A DNA stretch of 64,000 nucleotides, taken from assembly GCF_003602235.1 (NCBI RefSeq), contig NZ_QZVS01000097.1, positions 1-64,000 on the forward strand, read 5' to 3'. Source of the stretch: Cryobacterium melibiosiphilum. GTDB lineage: Bacteria; Actinomycetota; Actinomycetes; Actinomycetales; Microbacteriaceae. The translations under genes and the position numbers were made by a program. This document shows, piece after piece, positions 42,436 to 53,400 of the stretch; position 1 is the first letter of the stretch; every line of letters begins with the position of its first letter. The notes below the pieces were generated by a model. That model made no database searches. It was given only the letters and a program-made list of their open reading frames with translations, and was not told where the DNA came from.

Positions 42436-45400
42436 TGACGAGTCCATTCACTCGGGCGACGGCGACGATGAAGGCGCCGTGGTTGACATAGTGTTCCGCT
42501 TCGAACCGCACGTAGTGCTCGACCTCGGAGCCGATGAGGCCCGGGAGCCACTCGGCGGGGGTGCCGGTCTGCACGGGGGTGCCGAGCGCGGCATCCGTCG
42601 ACGGCCGATAGGTCGCAAACCGGGTGGCGAGGGTGTCCCCCGCCACGTTGACGGTCTGCGCGAGGTCGAACGAGGTCGCATCGTCTTCGTCGAAGAAGAC
42701 CAGGTCGAGGCCGATGCGGTCGCTGACCTCGAAGCCGGCGGACTTGCGGGTGTCCTGCACGGCACGGATGACGTCGCGCGCGAAACCCTCGGCCTCGAGC
42801 ACCGGGGTGGTGCGGGTGTCGAGCAGCACGAATCCGCCGCCGGCCAGAAGCGCGAGGGCGGAGTCGTTCTCGCCCGAGCTGTTGTCCACCTCAAGGGAGA
42901 GGTCGTACTCCCCGGCTTCGAGGGCGATGCCGCCGGCGGTGACGACGCCGTCGGTCTCGCTCCAGTCGCCAGCGCGGGCGGCCTTGATGACCTGCTGCAC
43001 CTGCTTGCCGAGGCGGGGGCCTGCGGCGCGGGCGTTGATGCTGAGCTTGGAGGTGATGCCGTAGCTCTCGGCGCTGTCGTCGGCGAGCTCGACGAGCACG
43101 ACCGCCTTCACGTTGAGCTCGTCGCGCAGGATGCCCTCGAACTCGGCAAGGGCGGCGGTGTTCGCCGTGACGACCGTGAGGGTCGCAAGCGGCAGGCGCA
43201 CGCGCAGGCCGGCCTGCTTGCGAAGCGACAGCACGGTGGAGCTGATGCGGCGCACCTGGTCCATGGTGGCGACGAGGGTGTCGTCGGCCGGGAACAACTC
43301 GGGGTCTGGCCAGTCCTCGAGGTGCACGCTGCGGCCGCCGGTCAGGCCCTGCCAGATGCGCTCGGTGACGAGCGGCAGCAGCGGGGCGGCGACGCGGGAG
43401 ACGGTCTCGAGCACGGTGTAGAGGGTGTCGAAGGCCTCTGTGGTCTCGGTCTCGGCGGCACCGGTCCAGAAGCGGTCACGCGAACGGCGCACGTACCAGT
43501 TGGTGAGCACGTCGGCGAAGTCACGCAGCCGGGTGGTGGCGAGGGTGCTGTCGAGGGCTTCGAGGTCGGCCGTGACGTCGACGATCAGGTCGCGGGTCTT
43601 GGCGAGCAGGTAGCGGTCGAGCACGTCGGTCGAGTCGGTGCGCCAGATGGCGTCGTACCCGTCCGCACCCGAGGCGTTGGCATAGAGCGAGAAGAAGTAC
43701 CAGGTGCTCCAGAGCGGCAGCATCACCTGGCGGGTGCCCTCGCGGATGCCCTCCTCGGTGACGATGAGGTTGCCGCCGCGCAGCACGGAGGAGCTCATCA
43801 GGAACCAGCGCATCGCGTCGGCGCCGTCGCGGTCGAAGACCTCGTTGACGTCGGGGTAGTTGCGCAGTGACTTCGACATTTTCTGGCCGTCGTTGCCGAG
43901 CACGATGCCGTGGCTGACGACGTTCTTGAACGCGGGCCGGTCGAAGAGCGCGGTGGACAGCACGTGCAGCAGGTAGAACCAGCCGCGGGTCTGCCCGATG
44001 TACTCCACGATGAAGTCGGCGGGGTTGTGGGCCTCGAACCATTCGCGGTTTTCGAAGGGGTAGTGAACCTGGGCGAAGGGCATCGAGCCGGAATCGAACC
44101 AGACATCGAGCACGTCGGTGATGCGCCGCATAGTCGACTGCCCGCTCGGGTCATCGGGGTTCGGTCGGGTCAGCTCGTCGATGTAGGGGCGGTGCAGGTC
44201 GGTCGGGCGCACGCCGAAGTCGGCCTCGATCTCGTCGAGCGAGCCGTAGACATCCGTTCTGGGGAAATTCGCGTTGTCGCTCTTCCAGACCGGGATCGGG
44301 GAGCCCCAGTAGCGGTTGCGGCTGATCGACCAGTCGCGGGCGTTGCCGATCCACTTGCCGAACTGGCCGTCCTTCACGTTCTCGGGAACCCAGTTCACCT
44401 CCTGGTTGAGCTCGACCATGCGCGGGCGGAAGTCGGTGACGCGCACGAACCAGCTCGAGACGGCCTTGTAGATGAGGGGATTGCGGCAGCGCCAGCAGTG
44501 CGGGTAGGAGTGCTCGTAGCTGGCCTGGCGCATGAGGCGGCCCTGGTCCTTGAGCAGCTGGGTGAGGGGCTTGTTGGCGTCACTCCAGAGCTGGCCGGCG
44601 ACCTCGGGGATGTCGGCGAGAAACTTGCCGCCGTCGTCGAGGGAGATGATGACCGGGATGCCCGCGGCCTCACAGACCTTCTGGTCTTCCTCGCCGTAGG
44701 CGGGCGCCTGATGCACGATTCCGGTTCCGTCGCTCGTGGTGACGTAGTCGGCGACGAGAAAGCGCCAGGCCTTCTCGGTGCCCCAGACGGCGGTGTCGGC
44801 ATAGTGGTCGAACAGGCGATCGTACGACACGCCCTCGAGCTCGGTGCCGGTGACGGTGCGTGAGACGGATGCGACGGCCTCCTCCGCGCTGTCGTAGCCG
44901 AGGTCCTTCGCGTAGTTGCCGACGAGGTCGATCGCGATCAGGTATTCGGCGCCGAGCACCACGGGCGCGTCAACGGAGCCTTCGCGGGCGACCTCAGCGT
45001 CGGGGGTGCCGTTCGGGCCGGCCGGAACGACGGCGTAGACGATCTCGGGGCCGACAGCGAGGGCCATGTTGGTCGGCAGGGTCCACGGGGTCGTGGTCCA
45101 GGCCAGCGCGCGCACGGCGGTCAGGCCGAGGGCCTCGGCCTTGGTGCCGATGAGCGGGAAGGTGACCGTGACGGTCTGGTCCTGGCGCATCTTGTAGACG
45201 TCGTCGTCCATGCGCAGCTCGTGGTTCGACAGCGGCGTCTGGTCACGCCAGCAGTAGGGCAGCACCCGGTAGCCCTCGTAAGCGAGGCCTTTGGTGTGCA
45301 GCTGCTTGAACGCCCAGATCACCGATTCCATGAAGGTGATGTCGAGGGTCTTGTAGTCGTTCTCGAAGTCGACCCAGCGGGCCTGGCGGGTGACGTACTC

Positions 45401-45823
45401 TTCCCAGTCCTTGGTGTACTCGAGCACCGACTCGCGGGCGACGGCGTTGAAGGCGGCCAGGCCCATCTCTTCGATCTGGCTCTTGTCCGTGATGCCGAGG
45501 CGGCGCTCGGCCTCGAGCTCGGCCGGCAGGCCGTGGGTGTCCCAACCGAAACGGCGGTGCACCTGCTTGCCGCGCATGGTCTGGAAACGCGGGAAGAGGT
45601 CTTTGGCGTACCCGGTCAGCAGGTGGCCGTAGTGCGGCAGGCCGTTCGCGAACGGCGGGCCGTCGTAGAAGGTCCACTCTTCGGCGCCGTCTCGATTGTC
45701 GATGGAGGCCTGGAAGGTGTCATCGTTCTTCCAGAACTCGAGCACCTCGGTTTCGAGCTGCGGAAAGTTTGGCGAGGGAACCAGCGGCTGGCCGGCCGGC
45801 GTGGTGTGATCCTTGGGGTACAA
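42428..45823 (-). CDS. ileS: isoleucyl-tRNA synthetase
   Basis: This 1131-aa class I synthetase is of the long, eukaryote-like type common in actinobacteria. It has HIGH-type [11 protein letters not shown] (about 57-67), the editing CP1 domain, [18 protein letters not shown] (about 646, [10 protein letters not shown]) and a long C-terminal anticodon-binding region. The TTG at 45823 is chosen because CAGGAGAAG lies just upstream; a TTG at 45856 would put this site inside the gene. Expression is controlled by a T-box in the leader. Confidence 0.95.
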   Translation of the reverse strand: MYPKDHTTPAGQPLVPSPNFPQLETEVLEFWKNDDTFQASIDNRDGAEEWTFYDGPPFANGLPHYGHLLTGYAKDLFPRFQTMRGKQVHRRFGWDTHGLPAELEAERRLGITDKSQIEEMGLAAFNAVARESVLEYTKDWEEYVTRQARWVDFENDYKTLDITFMESVIWAFKQLHTKGLAYEGYRVLPYCWRDQTPLSNHELRMDDDVYKMRQDQTVTVTFPLIGTKAEALGLTAVRALAWTTTPWTLPTNMALAVGPEIVYAVVPAGPNGTPDAEVAREGSVDAPVVLGAEYLIAIDLVGNYAKDLGYDSAEEAVASVSRTVTGTELEGVSYDRLFDHYADTAVWGTEKAWRFLVADYVTTSDGTGIVHQAPAYGEEDQKVCEAAGIPVIISLDDGGKFLADIPEVAGQLWSDANKPLTQLLKDQGRLMRQASYEHSYPHCWRCRNPLIYKAVSSWFVRVTDFRPRMVELNQEVNWVPENVKDGQFGKWIGNARDWSISRNRYWGSPIPVWKSDNANFPRTDVYGSLDEIEADFGVRPTDLHRPYIDELTRPNPDDPSGQSTMRRITDVLDVWFDSGSMPFAQVHYPFENREWFEAHNPADFIVEYIGQTRGWFYLLHVLSTALFDRPAFKNVVSHGIVLGNDGQKMSKSLRNYPDVNEVFDRDGADAMRWFLMSSSVLRGGNLIVTEEGIREGTRQVMLPLWSTWYFFSLYANASGADGYDAIWRTDSTDVLDRYLLAKTRDLIVDVTADLEALDSTLATTRLRDFADVLTNWYVRRSRDRFWTGAAETETTEAFDTLYTVLETVSRVAAPLLPLVTERIWQGLTGGRSVHLEDWPDPELFPADDTLVATMDQVRRISSTVLSLRKQAGLRVRLPLATLTVVTANTAALAEFEGILRDELNVKAVVLVELADDSAESYGITSKLSINARAAGPRLGKQVQQVIKAARAGDWSETDGVVTAGGIALEAGEYDLSLEVDNSSGENDSALALLAGGGFVLLDTRTTPVLEAEGFARDVIRAVQDTRKSAGFEVSDRIGLDLVFFDEDDATSFDLAQTVNVAGDTLATRFATYRPSTDAALGTPVQTGTPAEWLPGLIGSEVEHYVRFEAEHYVNHGAFIVAVARVNGLVNV

Positions 45824-45857
45824 ATGCTTCTCCTGGACGGGACGGGTTGCAGACAAC

Positions 45858-46045
45858 CCTGCTCCACGAGGACGAACGATTCTGGTGGAATCGCCGCGGT
45901 ACCACCTCGCTTGCCGGCCCGGGGGCCGACCGCTTGTTCAGAGGCTGTGACGGGCCCGACCCGTTCGGCTCTACTGGGCGGCCGCCTGGCTGGCGACGCT
46001 GTTCTGCCGAAGACTCACCGGTGATGGCCGGATCACTGTCATTCG
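45858..46045 (-). promoter_or_regulatory. ileS T-box riboswitch, ultrashort stem I
   Basis: On the minus strand the leader contains the T-box core AGGTGGTACCGCGG (45894-45907) and an upstream element CCGG-CCATCA-CCGG, where the loop carries the specifier AUC (46023-46025). An AGTCTTCGGCAGAAC segment follows it. This matches the actinobacterial ileS T-boxes with ultrashort stem I that control translation. The SD of ileS (about 45829-45834) lies just downstream. A -10-like TAGAAT (46052-46057) precedes it; no clear -35. Confidence 0.93.
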
Positions 46046-46204
46046 CAGCCAATTCTAGCCGATTAGAGGGGTGCATCCGCTGCACGTGGTGTAGCGAAGC
46101 TCACCCGAATTACGGGCGAAAGGGCCCGCCTTGGTAGATTGGGGTGACCGAACATTCAGGCAGCTCACCAACGACACGCTGCCGCACACACTAACCGGAG
46201 AACT

Positions 46205-48787
46205 ATGAGCGCCGACCGCGTCCCCGAAAAGCCCGCCCTCGAAGGGCTTGAAGCCAAGTGGGAGACCCGGTGGAACACCGACGGTACCTACCGTTTCGAC
46301 CGTGAATCCGCGACCCGTGAGTCGATCTATTCGATCGATACTCCCCCGCCGACCGCATCCGGTTCGCTGCACATCGGCCACGTCTTTTCGTACACGCACA
46401 CCGACGTCGTCGCCCGTTTTCAGCGGATGCGCGGTAAGAGCGTCTTCTACCCGATGGGCTGGGACGACAACGGCCTGCCCACCGAACGTCGCGTGCAGAA
46501 CTACTACGGGGTGCGGTGCGACCCGTCGCTGCCGTACACCGACGACTTCGTGCCCCCCTTCGAGGGCGGCGACGGCAAGAGCACCAAGGCGGCCGACCAG
46601 CTGCCGATCAGCCGCCGCAACTTCATCGAGCTGTGTGAGGTGCTGACGAAGGAAGACGAGAAGCAGTTCGAAGCCCTCTGGCGCACCCTCGGCCTCAGCG
46701 TCGACTGGACCCAGACCTACCGCACGATCGGCAGCGAGGCGCTCTTCACCTCGCAGCTCGCGTTCCTCGGCAACATCGAACGCGGCGAGGCCTATCAGGC
46801 GATGGCGCCGACGCTCTGGGACGTCACGTTCCGTACCGCCGTGGCCCAGGCCGAGCTCGAGGACAAAGAGGTTGCCGCCGCCTACCACCGGGTGTCCTTC
46901 CACAAGCCCGACGGCTCCACCATCGAAATCGAGACCACCCGCCCCGAGTTGATGGCTGCGTGTGTCGCCCTCGTCGCGCACCCCGACGACGAGCGCTACC
47001 AGCACCTGTTCGGCACCACGGTGCGCACCCCGCTGTTCGACGTGGAAGTGCCCGTGCTGGCCCACCACCTGGCCCAGAAGGACAAGGGTTCAGGCATCGC
47101 CATGATCTGCACCTTCGGTGACGTGACCGACGTGGTCTGGTGGCGTGAACTCGACCTGCCCAACCGCGCCATCATGGGCTTCGACGGCCGCCTCATCGAC
47201 GACGCCCCCGACGTGATCACGTCGGCCGCCGGACAGGCCGCCTACGCGCAGCTCGCCGGCAAGACCGTCTTCTCGGCCAAGCAGACCATCGTCGAGCTGC
47301 TGCGTGCCAGCGGCGACCTGATCGGCGACATCCGCCCGATCACCCACGCGGTGAAGTTCTTCGAAAAGGGCGACCGCCCGCTCGAGATCGTCTCGACCCG
47401 CCAGTGGTACATCCAGAACGGCGCCCGCGACGAGACCCTGCGCGCCCGCCTCATCCAGCACGGCAACGAGCTGCAGTGGCACCCGGAGTTCATGAAGGTG
47501 CGCTACGAGAATTGGGTGAACGGCCTCACCGGTGACTGGCTCATCAGCCGCCAGCGCTTCTTCGGCGTGCCGCTGCCCATCTGGTACCCGCTCGACGCCG
47601 ACGGCAACGCCGTGCACAGCGAACCGATCGTCGCCACCCGCAACCTGCTGCCGGTCGACCCGTCATCGGATGCCGCCCCCGGCTACACGGAAGACCAGCG
47701 TGGGCAGGCCGGCGGCTTCGTCGGCGAGGTCGACGTGATGGACACGTGGGCCACGTCGTCGCTCACCCCGCAGCTCGCCGGCGGCTGGGAGCGCGACCCG
47801 GAACTCTTCGACCTCGTCTACCCATACTCGCTGCGCCCGCAGGGCCAGGACATCATCCGCACCTGGCTGTTCTCCACGATGCTGCGCTCCGAGCAGCAGC
47901 ACGGCAAGGCGCCCTGGGCGCACGCCGCGCTCTCGGGCTTCATCGTGGACCCCGACCGCAAGAAGATGAGCAAGTCCAAGGGCAACGTGGTCACCCCCGC
48001 CGGAATGCTCGAGCAGCACGGCTCCGACGCGGTGCGCTACTGGGCGGCCTCCTCGCGCCTCGGCACCGACGCGGCCTTCGACCCGCAGAACCCGACCCAG
48101 ATCAAGATCGGCCGTCGCCTGGCGATCAAGATTCTGAACGCGTCGAAGTTCATCCTCGGGTTCGAGGGCGGCGCCGATGCGGCCGTCACCGAGAAGCTCG
48201 ACCAGAGCATGCTCGCCGCGCTCAGCACCGTGGTCGGCCAGGCCACCACGGCGTTCGAGAACTACGACCACGCCCGCGCGCTCGAAGTCACCGAGAGCTT
48301 CTTCTGGACGTTCTGCGACGACTACCTCGAACTGGTCAAGGAGCGCGCCTACGGCGAGGCCGGAACCGGTCAGGCATCCGCCGTCGCCGCCCTGCGCACC
48401 GCCCTCGCCACCCTGCTGCGCCTGTTCGCCCCGTTCGTGCCGTTCGCCACCGAAGAGGCCTGGTCCTGGTCGAACGAGGGTTCGGTGCACGTGGCCTCCT
48501 GGCCGATCGCGAGCGAACTCTCGGCCGGTTCTGCCGGCAACAGCGCGCTGCTCGATTTGTCGAGCCGAGCCCTCACCGGCATCCGGCGCGCCAAAACCGA
48601 TGCCAAGGCCTCCCAGAAATCCCCGGTCACGTCTGCTGTAATAAGCGGAACGGCTCCGGAGATCGCCCTGCTCGCGCAGGCCGCCGAAGATTTGAAGGCC
48701 GTTGGCCGAATCCATGAATTGACGTTCGTCGAGGGCAGCGAACTCGCTGTCTCCGATATCGTTCTGACCGTAGTGTCGGCAAGTTAG
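46205..48787 (+). CDS. valS: valyl-tRNA synthetase
   Basis: This 860-aa class I synthetase charges tRNA-Val. It has HIGH in PPPTASGSLHIGHVFSYTHTD (56-59), the editing region (ETTRPELMAACVALVAHPDDERY), LISRQRFFGVPLPIWYP and KMSKS (about 586, DRKKMSKSKGN). No T-box is seen upstream. GGAGAAC precedes the ATG. The next gene follows after ten bases. Confidence 0.96.
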   Translation: MSADRVPEKPALEGLEAKWETRWNTDGTYRFDRESATRESIYSIDTPPPTASGSLHIGHVFSYTHTDVVARFQRMRGKSVFYPMGWDDNGLPTERRVQNYYGVRCDPSLPYTDDFVPPFEGGDGKSTKAADQLPISRRNFIELCEVLTKEDEKQFEALWRTLGLSVDWTQTYRTIGSEALFTSQLAFLGNIERGEAYQAMAPTLWDVTFRTAVAQAELEDKEVAAAYHRVSFHKPDGSTIEIETTRPELMAACVALVAHPDDERYQHLFGTTVRTPLFDVEVPVLAHHLAQKDKGSGIAMICTFGDVTDVVWWRELDLPNRAIMGFDGRLIDDAPDVITSAAGQAAYAQLAGKTVFSAKQTIVELLRASGDLIGDIRPITHAVKFFEKGDRPLEIVSTRQWYIQNGARDETLRARLIQHGNELQWHPEFMKVRYENWVNGLTGDWLISRQRFFGVPLPIWYPLDADGNAVHSEPIVATRNLLPVDPSSDAAPGYTEDQRGQAGGFVGEVDVMDTWATSSLTPQLAGGWERDPELFDLVYPYSLRPQGQDIIRTWLFSTMLRSEQQHGKAPWAHAALSGFIVDPDRKKMSKSKGNVVTPAGMLEQHGSDAVRYWAASSRLGTDAAFDPQNPTQIKIGRRLAIKILNASKFILGFEGGADAAVTEKLDQSMLAALSTVVGQATTAFENYDHARALEVTESFFWTFCDDYLELVKERAYGEAGTGQASAVAALRTALATLLRLFAPFVPFATEEAWSWSNEGSVHVASWPIASELSAGSAGNSALLDLSSRALTGIRRAKTDAKASQKSPVTSAVISGTAPEIALLAQAAEDLKAVGRIHELTFVEGSELAVSDIVLTVVSAS

Positions 48788-48797
48788 GAGAAACCAG

Positions 48798-49244
48798 ATG
48801 TCTGTAAAAGTACGACCGCTTGGCGACAAGGACTTTTTCGCGTGGCTCGGCCTCTTCGAGGGTTATAGCGACTTCTACGAGAGCGAACTCACCGACCAGA
48901 AGGCCCTGCAGGTCTGGAGCTGGATCATCGACAAGAACAACAGCCTCGACGGTGCCGTCGCGGTCAACGATGCCGGTGACTTTGTCGGGCTCGCCCACTA
49001 CCGTACGGTGCCGCGTACCCTGAGCGGATCGATGGGGCTGTACCTCGACGACCTGTTCGTGACACCGGATGCCCGCGGCGCCGGCGTCGGACACGCCCTG
49101 ATCGTGTTCACGAAGGCCTACGCCGTCGCTCGGGGACTCAGCCAGATTCGGCTGATCACCGCGGCCGACAACGAGACCGCCCAGGCTCTCTACAACACGG
49201 TCGGAACCCGCACCGACTGGGTCACCTACGAAATCGACGCCTGA
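48798..49244 (+). CDS. GNAT-family N-acetyltransferase
   Basis: This 148-aa GNAT protein has the acetyl-CoA loop in LYLDDLFVTPDARGAGVGHALI and the following helix, ending with QALYNTVGTRTDWVTYEI. Opening SVKVRPLGDKDFFAWLGLFEGY fits small-molecule or amine acetyltransferases. Start ATG has TAGGAG upstream. The substrate is unknown. It is co-transcribed with valS. Confidence 0.88.
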   Translation: MSVKVRPLGDKDFFAWLGLFEGYSDFYESELTDQKALQVWSWIIDKNNSLDGAVAVNDAGDFVGLAHYRTVPRTLSGSMGLYLDDLFVTPDARGAGVGHALIVFTKAYAVARGLSQIRLITAADNETAQALYNTVGTRTDWVTYEIDA

Positions 49245-49245
49245 C

Positions 49246-49512
49246 ATGCAGCTCGGAACCCGCTGGGCGCTCGGCGCCACGCCGCCGACCGGCCTGCCGC
49301 AGGTCGTGGAGATCGCGGTCAAGGCCGTCGAAGAGGACCTGGCTGGTCTCGACACCGACACGAGCACCTGGCGCTGGACGCTGACCTGGCTCGAGAGCAA
49401 GCCGGTCATCGAACTCGACGACGGCACGGTCATCCGCTTCAACCCGACCGACGACAGCGCGACGATCACGCAGCCGGCGACCGAGGTTGAAGACGACGAG
49501 GACTGGATCTAG
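49246..49512 (+). CDS. small conserved-type acidic protein
   Basis: I do not recognise a family. The 88-aa product starts one base after the acetyltransferase stop. It has a compact alpha/beta-like sequence (GTRWALGATPPTGLPQVVEIAVKAVEEDL; WRWTLTWLESKPVIELDDGTVIRFNP) and an acidic C-terminus (VEDDEDWI). It is cytoplasmic and ends 49 bp before a terminator. Confidence 0.65.
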   Translation: MQLGTRWALGATPPTGLPQVVEIAVKAVEEDLAGLDTDTSTWRWTLTWLESKPVIELDDGTVIRFNPTDDSATITQPATEVEDDEDWI

Positions 49513-49561
49513 GCCCAGCCCACGCTGTCCCGGCGTCCCGGTTGATCCGGGTCAGACCCCC

Positions 49562-49599
49562 AAAAAGCACGGTTCCGGCACTCCGGCACCGTGCTTTTT
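49562..49599 (+). terminator. rho-independent terminator after the valS operon
   Basis: AAAAAGCACGGT (49562-49573) pairs with ACCGTGCTTTTT (49588-49599), with an inner CCGG/CCGG pairing. The T run and A run make it bidirectional. Confidence 0.9.
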
Positions 49600-49630
49600 C
49601 GGTGTCTCATCACACAGCTAGGGTGGAGCC

Positions 49631-51682
49631 ATGGCCGATTCCGTGACTCCCTTCTTCGCTCCGAGCACCCTCCCGTACCAGTTGCCGCCGTTCGGCGAGA
49701 TTCGGGACGAACACTACCGGCCCGCCTTCGCGCGTGGCCTCGCCGAGCAGCTTGTCGAGATCGAGGTGATCACCGGCAACGCCGACGTGCCAACCTTCGC
49801 GAACACCTTCATCCCGCTTGAACGCAGCGGACAAACGCTCAGCCGGGTCGCAGCGGTGTTCTTCAACCGCAGCTCGTCGGATGCGAACGAATTCACGACC
49901 GAACTCGAAGAAGAGCTCGCGCCGCTGCTGGCCGCGCATTCCGATGCGATGCGACTCGATCCCCTGCTCTACCAGCGGATCGCTGCGGTGCACGCCACCC
50001 GACACGACGTCGCTCTCGCACTCGATGCAGAGTCGATCTATCTCGTTGAGCGGTACTTCACCGAGTTCACGCTCGCCGGTGCCGGGCTGAGCGACGCCGA
50101 CAAGGCCACCCTGCGGGACTTCAACACACAGCTCTCCACCCTCACCACCCGGTTCGAGAAGAACCTGCTCGCCGACACGAACGACCTCGCCCTCGTCATC
50201 GACGACGTCGCCGAGCTCGACGGTCTCGGCGCCGGCGAGATCTCCGCAGCGGCGGAGGCCGCGAAGGAACGCGGCCTCGACGGTAAATTCCTGATCACCC
50301 TCGTGCTGCCGACATCACACCCCTACCTCGCCAGTCTCACCGACCGCGGGGTGCGGGAACGTTTGCTGACCGCGTCCCGGGCCCGGGGCATCCGCGGCGG
50401 AGAGAACGACAACCGCGAGCTCGTGCTGCAGATCACCGCCCTGCGCGCCGGGCGGGCACGCTTGCTCGGCTTTGCGAACCACGCGGCCGCGGTGACCGCC
50501 GACGAGACCGCGAAGAGCCCGGAGGCCGTCGCCGAACTGCTTGCCCGGCTGGCCCCGGCCGCCGCCCGCAACGCGCTGTCCGAGCAGGCCGAGCTGCAGA
50601 AGATCGTGGATGCCGAGCCGAACCCGTTCGCCCTCGAGGCGTGGGACTGGGCGTACTACACCGAGAAGGTGCGTGCGGCGACCTACGACGTGGACACGGC
50701 CGCGCTGCGCCCCTATTTCGAGCTGGAGCGGGTTCTGCACGATGGCGTCTTCTTTGCCGCGAACGCGCTGTACGGGGTGACCTTCACCGAACGTGCCGAC
50801 CTTGCCGGCTGGCACCCGGAGGCACGGGTCTTCGAGGTCGCCAACGCCGACGGCTCCCCCGTCGGCCTGTTCATCGGCGACTACTACACCCGCGACTCCA
50901 AACGTGGTGGTGCGTGGATGAACCCGCTCACCTCGCAGTCGACGCTGCTCGGCTCGCCCACGGTGGTCTGCAACAACCTCAACGTCGCCAAGCCGGCCGC
51001 CGGAGAGGCGACCCTGCTGACCTTCGACCAGGTCACCACCCTGTTCCACGAGTTCGGGCACGCCCTGCACGGGTTGTTCGCCCGGGTCACCTACCCGAAG
51101 TTCGCCGGCACGAACGTGTACCGCGACTTCGTCGAGTTTCCCAGCCAGGTGAACGAGATGTGGATGCTCTGGCCCGAGGTGCTCACCAACTTCGCCCGCC
51201 ACTACGAGACCGGAGAGGCCCTGCCGCCCGAGATCGTGGCACGCATCCAGGCCTCCGCGGCTTTCAACGAGGGCTTCCTGACCAGCGAATACCTTGCCGC
51301 CGCGCTGCTCGACCAGGCCTGGCACCGCATCGACGCCGACACCACGGTGACGGATGTCGCCGCCTTCGAGTCCGCGGCCCTCGCCGCGGTGGGCCTCGAC
51401 AACCCGGCCGTGCCGACCCGCTACGCGAGCACCTACTTCGCGCACACCTTCTCCGGTGGCTACGACGCCGGGTACTACTCCTACATCTGGAGCGAGGTGC
51501 TCGATGCCGACACCGTGCAGTGGTTCACCGACAACGGCGGCCTGACCCGCGCCAACGGCGACCGCTTTCGCCAGCGCCTGCTCGGCGTTGGTGGAAGCAA
51601 GGATCCGCTCGAGGCTTACCGCGACTTTCGCGGTCGGGACGCGCTGATCCAGCCGCTGCTCGACCGACGCGGCCTGAACTAG
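49631..51682 (+). CDS. dcp: M3-family oligopeptidase (peptidyl-dipeptidase Dcp type)
   Basis: This 683-aa zinc peptidase cleaves small peptides in the cytoplasm. The catalytic HEFGHALHG begins at H473, and the third ligand region FVEFPSQVNEMWMLWPEVL is the typical M3A sequence. The opening MADSVTPFFAPSTLPYQLPPFGEIRDEHYRPAF and the C-terminal TFSGGYDAGYYSYIWSEVLDAD also match. Length is normal for Dcp. It stands alone behind a terminator. Confidence 0.93.
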   Translation: MADSVTPFFAPSTLPYQLPPFGEIRDEHYRPAFARGLAEQLVEIEVITGNADVPTFANTFIPLERSGQTLSRVAAVFFNRSSSDANEFTTELEEELAPLLAAHSDAMRLDPLLYQRIAAVHATRHDVALALDAESIYLVERYFTEFTLAGAGLSDADKATLRDFNTQLSTLTTRFEKNLLADTNDLALVIDDVAELDGLGAGEISAAAEAAKERGLDGKFLITLVLPTSHPYLASLTDRGVRERLLTASRARGIRGGENDNRELVLQITALRAGRARLLGFANHAAAVTADETAKSPEAVAELLARLAPAAARNALSEQAELQKIVDAEPNPFALEAWDWAYYTEKVRAATYDVDTAALRPYFELERVLHDGVFFAANALYGVTFTERADLAGWHPEARVFEVANADGSPVGLFIGDYYTRDSKRGGAWMNPLTSQSTLLGSPTVVCNNLNVAKPAAGEATLLTFDQVTTLFHEFGHALHGLFARVTYPKFAGTNVYRDFVEFPSQVNEMWMLWPEVLTNFARHYETGEALPPEIVARIQASAAFNEGFLTSEYLAAALLDQAWHRIDADTTVTDVAAFESAALAAVGLDNPAVPTRYASTYFAHTFSGGYDAGYYSYIWSEVLDADTVQWFTDNGGLTRANGDRFRQRLLGVGGSKDPLEAYRDFRGRDALIQPLLDRRGLN

Positions 51683-51711
51683 CGGCCACGCGCCAACGCG
51701 CCAGTCCTCCC

Positions 51712-51932
51712 GCGCCGGCAACGTGCACGAGCGCCCTGTGGCTGCAGACGCGCCCGCAACGTGCACTCTGCCGTGCGCCCGAAACCTGCACGTGCGACCG
51801 CAGACTGGACTTGCACGCGCTCATGCGCCCCAAAACTGCTCGTGCGCTTGGCAGACCAGGCGCACGAGCAGTTTTGGGGCGCATGGATCGATCGTGCTGC
51901 AGATCGCCGGCGCAAGTGCAGCTTTCGGGCGC
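51712..51932. repeat. cluster of six related 22-23-nt palindromic units
   Basis: The 352-bp gap between dcp and clpX holds no gene. It contains six copies of a unit like GCGCCCGAAACCTGCACGTGCG: direct at 51712, 51750, 51775 and 51825, inverted at 51860 and 51910. Copies four and five form a perfect 25-bp inverted repeat (51823-51847 with 51860-51884) around a 12-nt loop. It may be a REP-like element or a strong bidirectional terminator for the converging dcp and clpX genes. Confidence 0.85.
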
Positions 51933-52034
51933 ATCAACCTGGAAGGCCGGCATAAGAGGTGCGCCCGGGCCACGCGTCAGGAGCCTGCCGAAGGCGGCGA
52001 CTCCGGTTGCACCCCCCGGGGAGGCGCCGTGAGC

Positions 52035-53315
52035 CTAGGCCGACTTGACCTGACGGCGAGGCTTGTGCAGGACCATCGTGGGCGGTGCGTTCTCGAGCAC
52101 GCAGGCCTTCGTGATGATGACGCGTGCGACATCCGTCGCCGAGGGCACCTCGAACATGATCGGGCCGAGCACCTCCTCGATGATCGAACGCAGGCCGCGA
52201 GCACCGATCTTGCGCAGCACGGCGAGGTCGGCGATGGCTTCGAGGGCCTCCTGCTCGAACTCGAGGTCGACGTTGTCGATCTCGAACATGCGCTGGTACT
52301 GGCGCACGAGAGCGTTCTTGGGCACGGTGAGAATCTGCATGAGCGCAGACTGGTCGAGCTGCGTGACCGTCGCCACGACGGGCAGACGCCCGATGAACTC
52401 GGGGATCAGGCCAAACTTGTGCAGGTCTTCGGGCAAAACCTCGCTGAACAGGTTCACGTCGTCGCCCTTGCTGTGCAGGGGGGCTCCGAAGCCGATGCCC
52501 TTCTTGCCGGCGCGGTTCGAGATGATGTCGTCGAGCCCGGCAAATGCTCCCGCAACGATGAACAACACGTTGGTCGTGTCGATCTGTATGAATTCCTGGT
52601 GCGGATGCTTGCGCCCGCCCTGCGGCGGAACCGAGGCGACGGTGCCTTCGAGGATCTTCAGCAGTGCCTGCTGCACGCCCTCGCCCGAGACGTCGCGGGT
52701 GATGGAGGGGTTCTCGGCCTTGCGGGCGATCTTGTCGATCTCGTCGATGTAGATGATGCCGGTTTCGGCGCGCTTCACGTCGTAGTCGGCGGCCTGGATC
52801 AGCTTGAGCAGGATGTTCTCGACGTCTTCACCGACGTAACCGGCTTCGGTCAATGCCGTGGCGTCGGCGACGGCGAAGGGCACGTTGAGGCGTTTGGCGA
52901 GCGTCTGGGCCAGATAGGTCTTGCCGCACCCGGTTGGACCGATCAGCAGGATGTTCGACTTGGCGATCTCGACGTCATCGTGGATCGCTTCGGCGGCCGT
53001 GATCGTGGCGCGGGACCGCACGCGCTTGTAGTGGTTGTAGACGGCGACGGCGAGGGCACGCTTGGCGGCCTCCTGGCCGATCACGTATTCCTCGAGAAAG
53101 CCGAAGATCTCCTTGGGCTTGGGGAGGTCGAACTCGCTGACGCCCTCTTCGGTACCGGCTTCGGCGAGGCGTTCTTCGATGATCTCGTTGCACAACTCGA
53201 CGCATTCGTCGCAGATGTACACGCCAGGGCCCGCAATGAGCTGCTGTACCTGCTTCTGGCTCTTTCCGCAGAAAGAGCATTTGAGCAGGTCGGCGCTTTC
53301 GCCTATTCGGGCCAT
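52035..53315 (-). CDS. clpX: ATP-dependent Clp protease ATP-binding subunit ClpX
   Basis: ClpX unfolds substrates and feeds them to ClpP. The 426-aa protein has the N-terminal C4 zinc domain (C13, C16, C35, C38), Walker A GPTGCGKT (126-133), Walker [14 protein letters not shown], and the ClpP-docking loop in [11 protein letters not shown] (IGF). The C-terminal [13 protein letters not shown] is standard. It lies downstream of clpP2 and clpP1 on the same strand. Confidence 0.96.
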   Translation of the reverse strand: MARIGESADLLKCSFCGKSQKQVQQLIAGPGVYICDECVELCNEIIEERLAEAGTEEGVSEFDLPKPKEIFGFLEEYVIGQEAAKRALAVAVYNHYKRVRSRATITAAEAIHDDVEIAKSNILLIGPTGCGKTYLAQTLAKRLNVPFAVADATALTEAGYVGEDVENILLKLIQAADYDVKRAETGIIYIDEIDKIARKAENPSITRDVSGEGVQQALLKILEGTVASVPPQGGRKHPHQEFIQIDTTNVLFIVAGAFAGLDDIISNRAGKKGIGFGAPLHSKGDDVNLFSEVLPEDLHKFGLIPEFIGRLPVVATVTQLDQSALMQILTVPKNALVRQYQRMFEIDNVDLEFEQEALEAIADLAVLRKIGARGLRSIIEEVLGPIMFEVPSATDVARVIITKACVLENAPPTMVLHKPRRQVKSA

Positions 53316-53400
53316 AACCAGCCTCCTCCATCGGTTGTGCTGAAACGAGCCTATCCTGTGCCTGCGACAGATGCGCGCAGGTGTCGCCGAAATACCGGTG

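Noticed and set aside
51712-51932. CRISPR array
   Set aside because: Units are palindromic, inverted relative to each other, unequally spaced and not separated by unique spacers of constant length; no cas genes are nearby.
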